From: Enterobacter dykesii
GTDB taxonomy: Bacteria; Pseudomonadota; Gammaproteobacteria; Enterobacterales; Enterobacteriaceae
Reading direction: 5' to 3'
Length of the DNA: 64,000 nucleotides
Assembly (NCBI RefSeq): GCF_008364625.2
Contig: NZ_CP126604.1
Span: 1,178,001-1,242,000, forward strand
Part shown: piece after piece, positions 30,163 through 39,283 of the stretch
Layout of the letters: each line of letters starts with the position of its first letter
Position numbering within the stretch: position 1 is the first letter of the stretch
Notes under the pieces: generated by a model
Seen by the model: only the letters and a program-made list of their open reading frames with translations
Databases searched by the model: none
What the model was told of the DNA's origin: nothing
Translations under genes and position numbers: made by a program

Positions 30163-31041
30163 TTAATCTTCCAGTTTTGGCACCGGTGAGTCGTCCGGCG
30201 TTCTGACGTGAACCTGTATAATACGTCGGCTGTCGGCCATGGCTACTTTGAACTGGTAACCGTCGATGTCAACGGTCTCACCGCGGGCCGGGAGGTGCCC
30301 AAAGGCCTGCATCACCAGCCCGCCAATGGTATCGACCTCTTCATCGCTGAAGTGGGTACCGAAGGCGTCGTTGAAGTCCTCAATCGAGGCCAGCGCCCGA
30401 ACGGTCCAGGTGTGGCGGCTAAGCTGACGGAAGTCGATATCTTCTTCTTCGTCGTACTCATCTTCGATTTCGCCCACGATCAGCTCAAGAATATCCTCGA
30501 TCGTGACCAGACCGGAAACGCCACCAAATTCATCAATAACAATCGCCATGTGGTAACGCTGAGAGCGAAACTCTTTCAGCATCCGATCCACACGTTTACT
30601 TTCCGGCACAACCACGGCCTGGCGTAACACTTTTTCCATGCTGAAGGCTTCGGCATCGCTGCGCATAAACGGCAGCAGATCTTTGGCCATCAAAATCCCT
30701 TCGATGTGATCTTTATCTTCGCTGATGACCGGGAAACGCGAGTGGGCGGATTCGATGATCACATCGAGGCACTCGTCCAGGGTCTGGTTACGTTTCAGGG
30801 TGATCATCTGCGAGCGGGGGATCATGATATCGCGAACGCGCTGGTCGGCGATGTCCATGACCCCTTCGAGCATTTCGCGCGTATCTTCGTCGATAAGGTC
30901 GTTCTGCCCGGAATCACGAATCAGCTCCAGCAGTTCATCACGGTTTTTGGGTTCGCCGTGGAAAAGCTGGTTCAGAATGAGGGAGAAAAATCCCTTTTTA
31001 CTGGTTGTCGTGTCGCTACTGTGTGAATTGTCGTCGCTCAT
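30163..31041 (-). CDS. corC: Magnesium/cobalt efflux-associated protein CorC (YbeX)
   Basis: A 292-residue cytosolic protein, chosen to start [10 protein letters not shown]. Two CBS domains (about 70-190) are followed by a CorC_HlyC domain (about 205-285). It has been linked to Mg/Co resistance and to ribosome metabolism through its ybeY neighbour. The five bases between corC and lnt imply co-translation. Confidence 0.94.
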   Translation of the reverse strand: MSDDNSHSSDTTTSKKGFFSLILNQLFHGEPKNRDELLELIRDSGQNDLIDEDTREMLEGVMDIADQRVRDIMIPRSQMITLKRNQTLDECLDVIIESAHSRFPVISEDKDHIEGILMAKDLLPFMRSDAEAFSMEKVLRQAVVVPESKRVDRMLKEFRSQRYHMAIVIDEFGGVSGLVTIEDILELIVGEIEDEYDEEEDIDFRQLSRHTWTVRALASIEDFNDAFGTHFSDEEVDTIGGLVMQAFGHLPARGETVDIDGYQFKVAMADSRRIIQVHVRTPDDSPVPKLED

Positions 31042-31130
31042 GGCGTTTGTTAAGGGTTCTCTTGTTAGTTCAACGTTTACCGCCACGCGATATCCTTTCG
31101 TGGCGGCATGTGAGTCAGTCAGATGACGGA

Positions 31131-31598
31131 CTATTCTTTCTCGGCAATGTACGGATCCTCATAGCCCAGAGCAAGCATTATCTCTGTCTCGAGGGACTCC
31201 ATCTCTTCCGCTTCGTCATCTTCAATGTGATCGTAGCCGAGCAGATGCAGGCTGCCGTGTACCACCATATGCGCCCAGTGGGCCTCAAGCGGCTTTTGCT
31301 GCTCTTTGGCTTCCTGCTCGACCACCTGACGGCAGATGATCAGATCGCCCAGCAGCGGCATCTCAATGCCCGGAGGCGCTTCAAACGGGAAAGAGAGCAC
31401 GTTGGTCGGCTTATCTTTCCCGCGATAGGTCAGGTTAAGCTCATGGCTTTCTGCTTCATCCACCAGGCGAATCGTAACTTCTGATTCTTCCTGAAACTGA
31501 GGAATAACGGCATCCAGCCATTTCTGAAACTGTGCCTCATCTGGCATGCCGGAATTGTCTTCACAGGCCAGTTGTAAATCGAGGATCACCTGACTCAT
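31131..31598 (-). CDS. ybeY: Endoribonuclease YbeY
   Basis: A single-strand RNase with a zinc site, needed for 16S rRNA 3' maturation and 70S quality control. 155 residues. The H3xH5xH zinc motif is [11 protein letters not shown] near residues 114-124. Its ATG overlaps the ybeZ stop in an ATGA, so the two are coupled. Confidence 0.97.
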   Translation of the reverse strand: MSQVILDLQLACEDNSGMPDEAQFQKWLDAVIPQFQEESEVTIRLVDEAESHELNLTYRGKDKPTNVLSFPFEAPPGIEMPLLGDLIICRQVVEQEAKEQQKPLEAHWAHMVVHGSLHLLGYDHIEDDEAEEMESLETEIMLALGYEDPYIAEKE

Positions 31599-32641
31599 TT
31601 CTGTTCTTGCTCCTGCGCTTCGCGCTTACGTTCTGCGGCCAGTTCGGCCTTACGCTTCTGATCCGCCTCTTCCCAGGCTTCATAGGCGTTAACGATACGC
31701 GCGACCACCGGGTGGCGTACCACGTCTTCACTGTGGAAAAAGTTAAAGCTGATTTCGTCGACCTCGGCCAGCACCTCAATGGCGTGGCGCAGGCCGGATT
31801 TGGTGCTGCGCGGCAGGTCGATCTGGGTGACGTCACCGGTAATGACCGCTTTCGAGTTAAAGCCGATACGCGTCAGGAACATCTTCATCTGTTCGATGGT
31901 GGTGTTCTGGCTCTCATCAAGAATGATGAACGCGTCGTTCAGCGTACGACCGCGCATGTAGGCGAGCGGGGCAACTTCGATAACGTTACGCTCAATGAGC
32001 TTCTCAACTTTCTCAAAGCCGAGCATTTCGAACAGCGCATCGTATAAAGGGCGCAGATAAGGGTCGACCTTCTGGCTCAGATCGCCCGGCAGGAAGCCCA
32101 GTTTTTCACCGGCCTCAACGGCAGGACGGGTCAGCAGAATACGGCGGATCTCCTGGCGTTCCAGCGCATCGACCGCAGCGGCAACGGCCAGATAGGTTTT
32201 ACCCGTACCCGCCGGACCCACCCCGAAGGTGATGTCGTGGTCGAGGATGTTGGCGATGTACTGCGCCTGGTTTGGCGTACGCGGCTTAATGACGCCACGT
32301 TTGGTCTTGATATTGATTGCCTTACCGTAGTCCGGCACGCTTTCCGCGCTCTGCTCAAGCACGCGCGCCTCTTTAATGGCGAGGTGAATTTGTTCCGGTT
32401 CGATATCCTGAATTTCGCCGCGCATCGGGGAGGTATCGACATACAGGCTACGCAGAATGTCCGCAGCGGCGTTGACGCAGATAGGGCGTCCGGTAAGTTT
32501 GAAATGATTATCGCGACGATTGATTTCGATACCCAGACGTCGCTCCAGTTGTTTGATGTTGTCATCAAACGGCCCGCACAGGCTCAGCAGGCGAGCGTTG
32601 TCTGCTGGCTCAAGGCTAATTTCACGCGTATCTATATTCAA
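31595..32641 (-). CDS. ybeZ: PhoH-family ATPase YbeZ
   Basis: A PhoH-like NTPase of 348 residues that partners YbeY. Walker A is GPAGTGKT and Walker B is FIILDES; the tail is charged and lysine/glutamate-rich. The TTG start is supported by AGAGGAACAG directly upstream and matches the family start LNIDTREI. A sigma-32-like promoter lies about 108 bp upstream, matching the known heat-shock control of ybeZYX-lnt in E. coli. Confidence 0.95.
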   Translation of the reverse strand: MNIDTREISLEPADNARLLSLCGPFDDNIKQLERRLGIEINRRDNHFKLTGRPICVNAAADILRSLYVDTSPMRGEIQDIEPEQIHLAIKEARVLEQSAESVPDYGKAINIKTKRGVIKPRTPNQAQYIANILDHDITFGVGPAGTGKTYLAVAAAVDALERQEIRRILLTRPAVEAGEKLGFLPGDLSQKVDPYLRPLYDALFEMLGFEKVEKLIERNVIEVAPLAYMRGRTLNDAFIILDESQNTTIEQMKMFLTRIGFNSKAVITGDVTQIDLPRSTKSGLRHAIEVLAEVDEISFNFFHSEDVVRHPVVARIVNAYEAWEEADQKRKAELAAERKREAQEQEQK

Positions 32642-32748
32642 ACTGTTCCTCTTTAATTGGTTAACTGACCCATTGCGATAGAGCGTAATAAAACGGTCAT
32701 TACCGAAATTATTCACGCCACAGAATAAAGGCGCAAGCGTTGCGGAAG

Positions 32749-32777
32749 ATATTGGGGACGATGAGAGGAAATACAAG
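32749..32777 (-). promoter_or_regulatory. Sigma-32 (heat-shock) promoter of ybeZ-ybeY-corC-lnt
   Basis: On the minus strand CTTGTAT (32771-32777) and CCCCAATAT (32749-32757) are 13 bp apart, close to the RpoH consensus CTTGAAA-N11-16-CCCCATNT. The operon is in the heat-shock regulon in E. coli. Confidence 0.7.
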
Positions 32778-32797
32778 GCCTGCCGGAAAGGCAGGCC
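32777..32797 (-). terminator. Stem-loop after miaB
   Basis: GGCCTGCC / GGCAGGCC with a 5-base loop, 8 bases past the miaB stop, with a weak U-containing tail (TTGTATTT). A likely partial terminator; the tail overlaps the -35 of the ybeZ promoter. Confidence 0.6.
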
Positions 32798-32804
32798 AGG
32801 AGGA

Positions 32805-34229
32805 TTAAGGCTGGTAAATCCCCACGCCAGAATCGTTTTCTTTACGGGTACGAGAGATCACGGATTCCGGAGACTCGGCAATACGCAGGCCCATTTCGTC
32901 CTCGGTGCGTACCAGCTTCGCGCGCAGCGAGTTGGTCAGCACTTCGACAATCTCGACGTCCACGAATTTACCGATCATATCCGGGGTGCCTTCAAAGTTC
33001 ACCACGCGGTTGTTTTCGGTACGACCGGAGAGTTCCATAATGCTCTTGCGGGAGGTGCCTTCCACCAGAATGCGCTGAACGGTGCCGAACATACGGCGGC
33101 TCCACGCGTTGGCCTGCTGGTTAATACGCTCCTGCAGAATATACAGACGCTGCTTTTTCTCTTCTTCCGGCACATCGTCAACCATATCGGCCGCCGGTGT
33201 TCCAGGACGCGCAGAGAAGATGAAGCTGTAGCTGACGTCAAAATTCACTTCACCGATGAGCTTCATGGTGCGTTCGAAGTCATCAGCGGTTTCGCCAGGG
33301 AAGCCGACGATAAAGTCGGAGCTGATCTGGATATCCGGACGCGCTTCACGCAGCTTGCGAATGGTGGACTTGTACTCCAGCACCGTATGCGGGCGGCCCA
33401 TCAGGTTCAGCACGCGGTCAGAGCCGCACTGAATCGGCAGGTGCAGGAAGCTCACCAGCTCTGGCGTATCGCGATACACGTCAATGATGTCGTCGGTAAA
33501 CTCCATCGGATGGCTGGTGGTAAAGCGAATGCGGTCGATGCCGTCAATCGCGGCCACCAGACGCAGCAGTTCGGCAAAGCTGCCGGTGGTGCCGTCGTAG
33601 TTTTCCCCGCGCCAGGCGTTTACGTTCTGGCCCAGCAGGTTTACTTCGCGAACACCCTGTGCGGCAAGCTGCGCGATTTCAAACAGAATATCGTCTGCCG
33701 GACGGCTGACTTCTTCACCGCGGGTGTAAGGCACCACGCAGTAAGTGCAGTATTTGTTGCAGCCTTCCATGATGGAGACGAAGGCAGTCGGGCCATCGGC
33801 GCGCGGCTCTGGCAAACGGTCAAACTTTTCGATCTCCGGGAAGCTCACGTCAACGACCGGACTACGGTTGCCGCGAACCTGATTGATCATCTCCGGCAGG
33901 CGGTGCAGGGTCTGAGGGCCAAAGACAATATCCACATACGGGGCTCTCTGGCGGATCAGCTTACCTTCCTGCGACGCGACGCAGCCACCCACCCCGATGA
34001 TCAGGTCCGGATTTTTTCGTTTGAGAAGCTTCCAGCGGCCTAACACGTGAAAGACTTTTTCCTGCGCTTTTTCACGAATCGAACAGGTGTTCAGCAGCAG
34101 CACGTCCGCTTCTTTCACATTTTCTGTCAGCTGGTATCCGTGGGTTGAATCCAGCAGATCGGCCATCTTGGATGAATCGTATTCGTTCATCTGACAGCCC
34201 CAGGTTTTTATATGGAGTTTTTTAGTCAT
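32805..34229 (-). CDS. miaB: tRNA-2-methylthio-N6-dimethylallyladenosine synthase MiaB
   Basis: A radical-SAM methylthiotransferase acting on A37 of tRNAs that read UNN codons. 474 residues from [12 protein letters not shown]. The N-terminal UPF0004 domain supplies three cysteines (the first is Cys12), the radical-SAM motif is CNKYCTYC, and a TRAM domain lies at the C-terminus. It is divergent from ubiF. Confidence 0.97.
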   Translation of the reverse strand: MTKKLHIKTWGCQMNEYDSSKMADLLDSTHGYQLTENVKEADVLLLNTCSIREKAQEKVFHVLGRWKLLKRKNPDLIIGVGGCVASQEGKLIRQRAPYVDIVFGPQTLHRLPEMINQVRGNRSPVVDVSFPEIEKFDRLPEPRADGPTAFVSIMEGCNKYCTYCVVPYTRGEEVSRPADDILFEIAQLAAQGVREVNLLGQNVNAWRGENYDGTTGSFAELLRLVAAIDGIDRIRFTTSHPMEFTDDIIDVYRDTPELVSFLHLPIQCGSDRVLNLMGRPHTVLEYKSTIRKLREARPDIQISSDFIVGFPGETADDFERTMKLIGEVNFDVSYSFIFSARPGTPAADMVDDVPEEEKKQRLYILQERINQQANAWSRRMFGTVQRILVEGTSRKSIMELSGRTENNRVVNFEGTPDMIGKFVDVEIVEVLTNSLRAKLVRTEDEMGLRIAESPESVISRTRKENDSGVGIYQP

Positions 34230-34364
34230 CGACTTGCTCAGCTCAGGATTGCAAGCCGCGTATTGTAATGCTTTGGTGGGGTTGTGACCAGTATGAAGGT
34301 TATGTGTCTCAGGACCGCAAAAATCCGGTAAACTTAAGGGATTCTCCAATAAGGAAAATTGACC

Positions 34365-35540
34365 ATGACACTCCTACACACCGAAGTTGCCGTTGTCGGC
34401 GGCGGTATGGTCGGCGGCGCGCTGGCGCTGGGGCTGGCGCAGCAGGGATTTGAGGTAACGGTAATCGAACAGGCTGCTCCGCCGGCCTTCGATCCCGCCA
34501 GCAAACCGGACGTGCGCATTTCCGCGATCAGCGCGGCGTCCGTCGATCTGCTGCGCGGGCTGGGCGTCTGGGAGGCGGTGCTGGCGATGCGCGCCCATCC
34601 TTACAGCCGTCTTGAAACCTGGGAGTGGGAAAATGCCCACGTCGCGTTTGATGCCGCTGAGCTGAAGCTGCCGCGCCTGGGTTATATGGTGGAAAACAAC
34701 GTGCTTCAGCAGGCGCTCTGGCAGGCGCTGGAGGCGCATCCGAGGGTGACGCTGCGTGTTCCTGCGTCGATTAAGGCTCTGCATCCTCACGAGAGCGGGT
34801 ATTTGCTGACGCTCGACAGCGGCGATGAACTGGCCGTGAAGCTCGTCGTCGGAGCGGACGGCGCTAACTCGCAGGTCAGACAGATGGCGGGAATTGGCGT
34901 TCATGCCTGGCAGTATGAGCAGTCCTGCATGCTGATTACCGTCGAGTGCGAGAATGCGCCGGGAGAAAGCACGTGGCAGCACTTTACCCCGAATGGCCCG
35001 CATGCGTTTTTACCGCTGTTTGATAACTGGGCATCGCTGGTCTGGTACGACAAACCGGCGCGCATTCGCCAGCTGCAGGGGCTTTCAATGGAACAATTGC
35101 AGCGGGAAATCCGCCTGCATTTTCCGAGCCGTCTGGGCAACGTTACGCCGGTGGCTGCCGGGGCGTTTCCCCTCACGCGACGTCACGCTTTGCAGTATGT
35201 CCGTGCAGGGCTGGCGCTGGTGGGCGATGCGGCACACACCATTCATCCGCTGGCCGGGCAGGGTGTCAACCTGGGGTACCGTGATGTCGATGCGTTACTG
35301 GAAGTGCTGAGCAGCGCCCGCGGGCACGCGGAAAACTGGGCCAGCCATCAGGTCCTGAAGCGTTACCAGACGCGGCGCATGGCGGACAATTTCATCATGC
35401 AGTCGGGGATGGATCTGTTCTATGCCGGATTCAGCAATGACTTAGCCCCGGTGCGCATTCTGCGCAATATTGGATTAATGGCAGCGGAGCGTGCCGGTGG
35501 TCTGAAGCGTCAGGCGCTGAAGTACGCCCTTGGCCTGTAA
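34365..35540 (+). CDS. ubiF: 3-demethoxyubiquinol 3-hydroxylase UbiF
   Basis: A FAD monooxygenase of ubiquinone synthesis, 391 residues from the ATG after AAGGAAAATTGACC. The dinucleotide fold GGGMVGG lies at the N-terminus and the FAD-ribityl motif [14 protein letters not shown] near residue 290. The frame could begin at a TTG two codons earlier, but the ATG gives the family length. It is followed by a repeat and the terminator of the tRNA operon. Confidence 0.95.
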   Translation: MTLLHTEVAVVGGGMVGGALALGLAQQGFEVTVIEQAAPPAFDPASKPDVRISAISAASVDLLRGLGVWEAVLAMRAHPYSRLETWEWENAHVAFDAAELKLPRLGYMVENNVLQQALWQALEAHPRVTLRVPASIKALHPHESGYLLTLDSGDELAVKLVVGADGANSQVRQMAGIGVHAWQYEQSCMLITVECENAPGESTWQHFTPNGPHAFLPLFDNWASLVWYDKPARIRQLQGLSMEQLQREIRLHFPSRLGNVTPVAAGAFPLTRRHALQYVRAGLALVGDAAHTIHPLAGQGVNLGYRDVDALLEVLSSARGHAENWASHQVLKRYQTRRMADNFIMQSGMDLFYAGFSNDLAPVRILRNIGLMAAERAGGLKRQALKYALGL

Positions 35541-35547
35541 TCTTTTT

Positions 35548-35592
35548 TCCCTCTCCCTGTGGGAGAGGGGCAGGGTGAGGGCATCAGGCCGC
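35548..35592. repeat. REP-like repeat, copy 2
   Basis: A 45-bp element matching copy 1 (23968-24012) at 41 of 45 positions in the same orientation, 8 bp past the ubiF stop. The differences lie around the stem loop and in the middle. Confidence 0.75.
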
Positions 35593-35613
35593 AAAATGTC
35601 GAACAACAAAAAC

Positions 35614-35640
35614 AAAAAAGCCCGCAGAGCGGGCTTTTTT
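35614..35640 (-). terminator. Terminator of the tRNA operon
   Basis: GCCCGC / GCGGGC with a 3-base loop flanked by six As and six Ts, 10 bp past the last tRNA. It is symmetric and may also end ubiF transcription. Confidence 0.9.
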
Positions 35641-35650
35641 GTTACTTAAG

Positions 35651-35725
35651 TGGCTGGGGTGCAGGGATTCGAACCCCGGAATGCTGGTATCAGAAACCAG
35701 AGCCTTACCGCTTGGCGACACCCCA
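35651..35725 (-). tRNA. glnX: tRNA-Gln (CUG), diverged copy
   Basis: A 75-nt cloverleaf with encoded CCA. The anticodon loop TTCTGAT gives CTG. It differs from the neighbouring Gln(CUG) gene at 10 of 75 positions, yet the acceptor and anticodon stems still pair because the changes are compensated; the T-stem has one G-U. It is the last gene of the operon, the glnX position of E. coli. Confidence 0.96.
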
Positions 35726-35761
35726 ATTGCGTTAAACAAACTGCTTAACGACTTTTTAAAT

Positions 35762-35836
35762 TGGCTGGGGTACGAGGATTCGAACCTCGGAATGCCGGAA
35801 TCAGAATCCGGTGCCTTACCGCTTGGCGATACCCCA
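35762..35836 (-). tRNA. glnV: tRNA-Gln (CUG)
   Basis: A 75-nt tRNA with anticodon loop TTCTGAT (CTG), perfectly paired stems and encoded CCA. The sequence looks like the standard E. coli Gln(CUG) tRNA. Confidence 0.97.
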
Positions 35837-35876
35837 ACAATTTGTCTTGATTACCGAAAAATCGACAATCTTAATT

Positions 35877-35953
35877 TGGTGGCTACGACGGGATTCGAAC
35901 CTGTGACCCCATCATTATGAGTGATGTGCTCTAACCAACTGAGCTACGTAGCC
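35877..35953 (-). tRNA. metU: Elongator tRNA-Met (CAU)
   Basis: A 77-nt tRNA with anticodon CAT and encoded CCA. A Watson-Crick G1-C72 pair marks it as the elongator type. It is identical to the copy at 36269-36345. Confidence 0.97.
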
Positions 35954-35970
35954 AGTACTGCAATCTTCGA

Positions 35971-36045
35971 TGGCTGGGGTACCTGGATTCGAACCAGGGA
36001 ATGCCGGTATCAAAAACCGGTGCCTTACCGCTTGGCGATACCCCA
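35971..36045 (-). tRNA. glnW: tRNA-Gln (UUG)
   Basis: A 75-nt tRNA with anticodon loop TTTTGAT (TTG) and encoded CCA, identical to the copy at 36078-36152. Confidence 0.97.
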
Positions 36046-36077
36046 ATACCGCGGAGAACCGCAAAATCGAAGAAATA

Positions 36078-36152
36078 TGGCTGGGGTACCTGGATTCGAA
36101 CCAGGGAATGCCGGTATCAAAAACCGGTGCCTTACCGCTTGGCGATACCCCA
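36078..36152 (-). tRNA. glnU: tRNA-Gln (UUG)
   Basis: A second, identical 75-nt Gln(UUG) tRNA with encoded CCA, in tandem with glnW. Confidence 0.97.
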
Positions 36153-36175
36153 TCCGTGCAACGCTTACCCGGGAA

Positions 36176-36260
36176 TGGTGCGGGAGGCGAGACTTGAACT
36201 CGCACACCTTGCGGCGCCAGAACCTAAATCTGGTGCGTCTACCAATTTCGCCACTCCCGC
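36176..36260 (-). tRNA. leuW: tRNA-Leu (UAG)
   Basis: An 85-nt class II tRNA with a long variable arm, anticodon loop TTTAGGT (TAG) and encoded CCA. It decodes CUN leucine codons. Confidence 0.97.
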
Positions 36261-36268
36261 AAAAAAGA

Positions 36269-36345
36269 TGGTGGCTACGACGGGATTCGAACCTGTGACC
36301 CCATCATTATGAGTGATGTGCTCTAACCAACTGAGCTACGTAGCC
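36269..36345 (-). tRNA. metT: Elongator tRNA-Met (CAU)
   Basis: A 77-nt tRNA with anticodon CAT, the first gene of the seven-tRNA operon metT-leuW-glnU-glnW-metU-glnV-glnX. Confidence 0.97.
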
Positions 36346-36383
36346 ATCTTTTTTCGCGTTACCTTATCGGCGTTGCGGGGCGC

Positions 36384-36412
36384 ATTATGCGTATAGACCC
36401 TTGCAGCGTCAA
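36384..36412 (-). promoter_or_regulatory. Promoter of the tRNA operon
   Basis: TTGACG (36407-36412) and CATAAT (36384-36389) are 17 bp apart on the minus strand, followed by a GC-rich discriminator (GCGCCCCGC). That is the pattern of stringently controlled stable-RNA promoters. It ends about 38 bp before metT. Confidence 0.8.
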
Positions 36413-36528
36413 CACCTTTTTCAACGAAAATAGCCGGAATGTGACTGTTTGGTTAGGTTGCGAACAGCGTGGCCGAATATTCGGCAATTATTGGTTATTA
36501 ATCAGATTTAGACGGTGAAATGTGAGGC

Positions 36529-36558
36529 AAAAAAATCAGGCCCCTGAGGGGCCTGATT
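36529..36558 (-). terminator. Intrinsic terminator of asnB
   Basis: An 11-bp stem, AATCAGGCCCC / GGGGCCTGATT, with a 3-base loop and a U-tract on the minus strand, 13 bp past the asnB stop. Confidence 0.92.
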
Positions 36559-36571
36559 GCGATCTGAGTGA

Positions 36572-38236
36572 TTATTTGTAGGCTGACTGGTGAACGCCTA
36601 CCGCACGTCCTGACGGATCGTTCATGGATTTGAACGATTCATCCCATTCAATCGCTTTGGCAGAAGAGCAGGCGACTGACGGGCCACCCGGTACGCACTC
36701 CGCGGCGCTCGGTACCGGGAACAATTCTTCAAAAATTTCACGGTACAGATAGGCCTCTTTCGAGCCCGGCGTGTTGTACGGGAAGCGGAAGCTCGCGGTT
36801 TCCAGCTGTTGGTCAGAAACCTGTTTTGCCGCGACCTCTTTCAGGGTGTCGATCCAGCTATAGCCTACGCCATCAGAGAACTGCTCTTTCTGACGCCATG
36901 CCACGCTCGCCGGCAGGTAGGATTCAAAACATTCGCGCAGGATATGTTTTTCCATTTTGCCGTTGCCGCACATCTTGTCCTGCGGGTTGATGCGCATCGC
37001 CACGTCGAGGAATTTCTTATCCAGGAACGGCACGCGCGCTTCCACGCCCCATGCGGACATCGCTTTGTTGGCACGCGCACAGTCAAACATATGCAGGGCC
37101 TGCAGCTTACGCACGGTCTCTTCGTGCAGCTCTTTGGCGTTCGGCGCTTTGTGGAAGTACAGGTAGCCGCCAAACACTTCGTCAGAACCTTCACCGGAGA
37201 GCACCATCTTGATGCCCATCGCTTTGATCTTACGCGACATCAGGTACATCGGGGTTGAGGCACGGATGGTGGTCACGTCATAGGTTTCAATGTGATAGAT
37301 CACATCGCGGATCGCATCCAGACCTTCCTGCACGGTGAAGTGAATCTCATGGTGCACGGTGCCGAGGTGGTTCGCCACTTCCTGTGCGGCTTTCAGATCC
37401 GGTGCCCCTTCCAGGCCAACGGCAAAAGAGTGCAGCTGTGGCCACCAGGCTTCTGAGCGCTCCTGATCTTCCACGCGACGGGCCGCGAATTTCTTGGTGA
37501 TCGCGGAGATCACTGAGGAGTCCAGACCGCCGGAGAGCAGCACGCCGTACGGCACATCTGACATCAGGTGGCTTTTCACGGAATCTTCAAGGGCCTGACG
37601 CAGCTCGGCTTTGTCCGTGACGTTGTTTTTTACCGCATCATAGTCGAACCAGTCACGCTGGTAATAGGAGCGGATCTCGCCGTCTTTGCTCCACAGATAG
37701 CTGCCTGCCGGGAACTCTTTAATGGTGCGGCAGACCGGCACCAGGGCTTTCATTTCAGAGGCAACGTAGAAGTTGCCGTGCTCATCGTGGCCCATGTACA
37801 GCGGGATAATGCCGATATGGTCGCGGCCAATCAGGTAAGCGTCTTTTTCGCTGTCGTACAGGGCGAAGGCAAACATGCCCTGCAGATCGTCCAGGAACTC
37901 GGGCCCTTTCTCCTGATACAGTGCCAGGATCACTTCACAGTCAGAACCGGTCTGGAACGCGTAGCGGTCGCCGTATTCAGCGCGCAGCGCCTGGTGGTTG
38001 TAGATCTCACCGTTGACAGCCAGTGCGTGCGTTTTTTTCTCGTTATACAGCGGCTGTGCACCGGCGTTGACGTCAACAATAGACAGACGTTCGTGAGCCA
38101 GAATCGCTTTATCGCTGGCGTAAACGCCTGACCAGTCCGGACCGCGGTGGCGCATCAGGCGGGACAGTTCGAGTGCCTTTTTACGCAGTTCGCCCGCGTC
38201 AGTTTTAATATCCAGTACGCCAAAAATTGAACACAT
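36572..38236 (-). CDS. asnB: Asparagine synthetase B, glutamine-hydrolysing
   Basis: Makes asparagine from aspartate, glutamine and ATP. 554 residues from MCSIFGV, where Cys2 becomes the N-terminal nucleophile of the glutaminase domain after Met removal. The C-terminal synthetase domain has the PP-loop SGGLDSS. The frame is open 76 codons upstream, but family length and Cys2 fix the start. Confidence 0.97.
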   Translation of the reverse strand: MCSIFGVLDIKTDAGELRKKALELSRLMRHRGPDWSGVYASDKAILAHERLSIVDVNAGAQPLYNEKKTHALAVNGEIYNHQALRAEYGDRYAFQTGSDCEVILALYQEKGPEFLDDLQGMFAFALYDSEKDAYLIGRDHIGIIPLYMGHDEHGNFYVASEMKALVPVCRTIKEFPAGSYLWSKDGEIRSYYQRDWFDYDAVKNNVTDKAELRQALEDSVKSHLMSDVPYGVLLSGGLDSSVISAITKKFAARRVEDQERSEAWWPQLHSFAVGLEGAPDLKAAQEVANHLGTVHHEIHFTVQEGLDAIRDVIYHIETYDVTTIRASTPMYLMSRKIKAMGIKMVLSGEGSDEVFGGYLYFHKAPNAKELHEETVRKLQALHMFDCARANKAMSAWGVEARVPFLDKKFLDVAMRINPQDKMCGNGKMEKHILRECFESYLPASVAWRQKEQFSDGVGYSWIDTLKEVAAKQVSDQQLETASFRFPYNTPGSKEAYLYREIFEELFPVPSAAECVPGGPSVACSSAKAIEWDESFKSMNDPSGRAVGVHQSAYK

Positions 38237-38454
38237 AACCTTCTCCGTTAACCCTGTTGCTTTGTAATGTTGCTTGCTTATGAAAATGCCGCAAAGGGGC
38301 TGGGCGCGCAAGCGTTTTACGGGTGAAAACGGAAATAGTGCAATCGTGATTGCGGAATAGTGAAAAAAGAGTACGTCATGAATTATTTTATTGATGATTA
38401 TGCAATGAAACGTGCTTTTTATTAGATGGGGTTTTGTTTGTGCAGGCTGTAAAT

Positions 38455-38480
38455 GAAAAACCACGCCCTGAGGCGTGGTT
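38455..38480 (-). terminator. Terminator of the nagBACD operon
   Basis: AACCACGCC / GGCGTGGTT with a 4-base loop and a U-tract on the minus strand, directly after the nagD stop. Confidence 0.88.
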
Positions 38481-38485
38481 CGGTA

Positions 38486-39238
38486 TCAGATAATGTCGAT
38501 TTCATCGACGGAGGGGTAAATCCAGCTTGGACGGAACGGCATTGAGTCAATGTCATCAAGCTGAGAGACGCCGGAGAGGACCAGAATCGTCTCCAGACCC
38601 GCCTGGAATCCGGCCAGAATATCGGTGCGCAGGTTGTCGCCGACAATAACCGTTTCTTCAGAGTGGGCCTGCATCTTGTTAAGCGCGGCACGAATAATCC
38701 ACGGGCTCGGTTTACCGACCACAAACGGCTGACGACCAGAGATTTTCTCGATACCGGCGCACAGCGCGCCGCAGGCCGGATAAAAACCACGGCCGTGCGT
38801 ATCCGGGTTGGTGGCGATAAAGCGTGCGCCGCTGGCGACAAAGTATGCTGCTTTATGCATCATCTCCCAGTTAAAGGAGCGCGTTTCGCCGACAATCACA
38901 AAGTCCGGGTTCACGTCAGTGATGGTGAAGCCAGCTTTGTACAGCTCGTGTATCAGCGCACCTTCACCCACCACGTAGGCTTTTTTCCCTTCCTGACGCT
39001 TCAGAAAATCCGCCGTGGCCATTGCCGAGGTATAAAACACGCTGTCCGGAACGTCGACGCCCGCCGTGGCAAAGCGGTTAGCCAGGTCCTGACCGGTTTG
39101 GGAAGGGTAGTTCGTGAGCAGAACCAGAGGCATTCCTTTGTCGATGATGCGGTGTAGAAACTCCGCAGCACCCGGCACGGCAACGTTGTCGTGCATCAGC
39201 ACGCCGTCGATATCACAAATTACATTCTTAATGGTCAT
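38486..39238 (-). CDS. nagD: HAD-family phosphatase NagD
   Basis: A 250-residue nucleotide/sugar phosphatase of the HAD superfamily with a type II cap. The catalytic DIDGVL motif is at the N-terminus and GDNLRTD holds the acidic motif IV. It prefers UMP and similar nucleotides in E. coli, so its tie to GlcNAc use is unclear. It is the last gene of nagBACD. Confidence 0.95.
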   Translation of the reverse strand: MTIKNVICDIDGVLMHDNVAVPGAAEFLHRIIDKGMPLVLLTNYPSQTGQDLANRFATAGVDVPDSVFYTSAMATADFLKRQEGKKAYVVGEGALIHELYKAGFTITDVNPDFVIVGETRSFNWEMMHKAAYFVASGARFIATNPDTHGRGFYPACGALCAGIEKISGRQPFVVGKPSPWIIRAALNKMQAHSEETVIVGDNLRTDILAGFQAGLETILVLSGVSQLDDIDSMPFRPSWIYPSVDEIDII

Positions 39239-39283
39239 GGACAGTCCGACATCAAAAAAAGAAGGCGTTACTATAAGGTCCGA

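Noticed and set aside
35639..36312. Overlapping open frames across the tRNA cluster with WGTWIRTRECRYQ-like repeats
   Set aside because: These are translations of tandem tRNA genes on the opposite strand, a known annotation artefact.
35651..36345. Repetitive tRNA array considered as a CRISPR-like or attachment-site region
   Set aside because: The repeats are complete tRNAs of different sequence with irregular spacers. No integrase gene or partial tRNA duplicate marks an integrated element.
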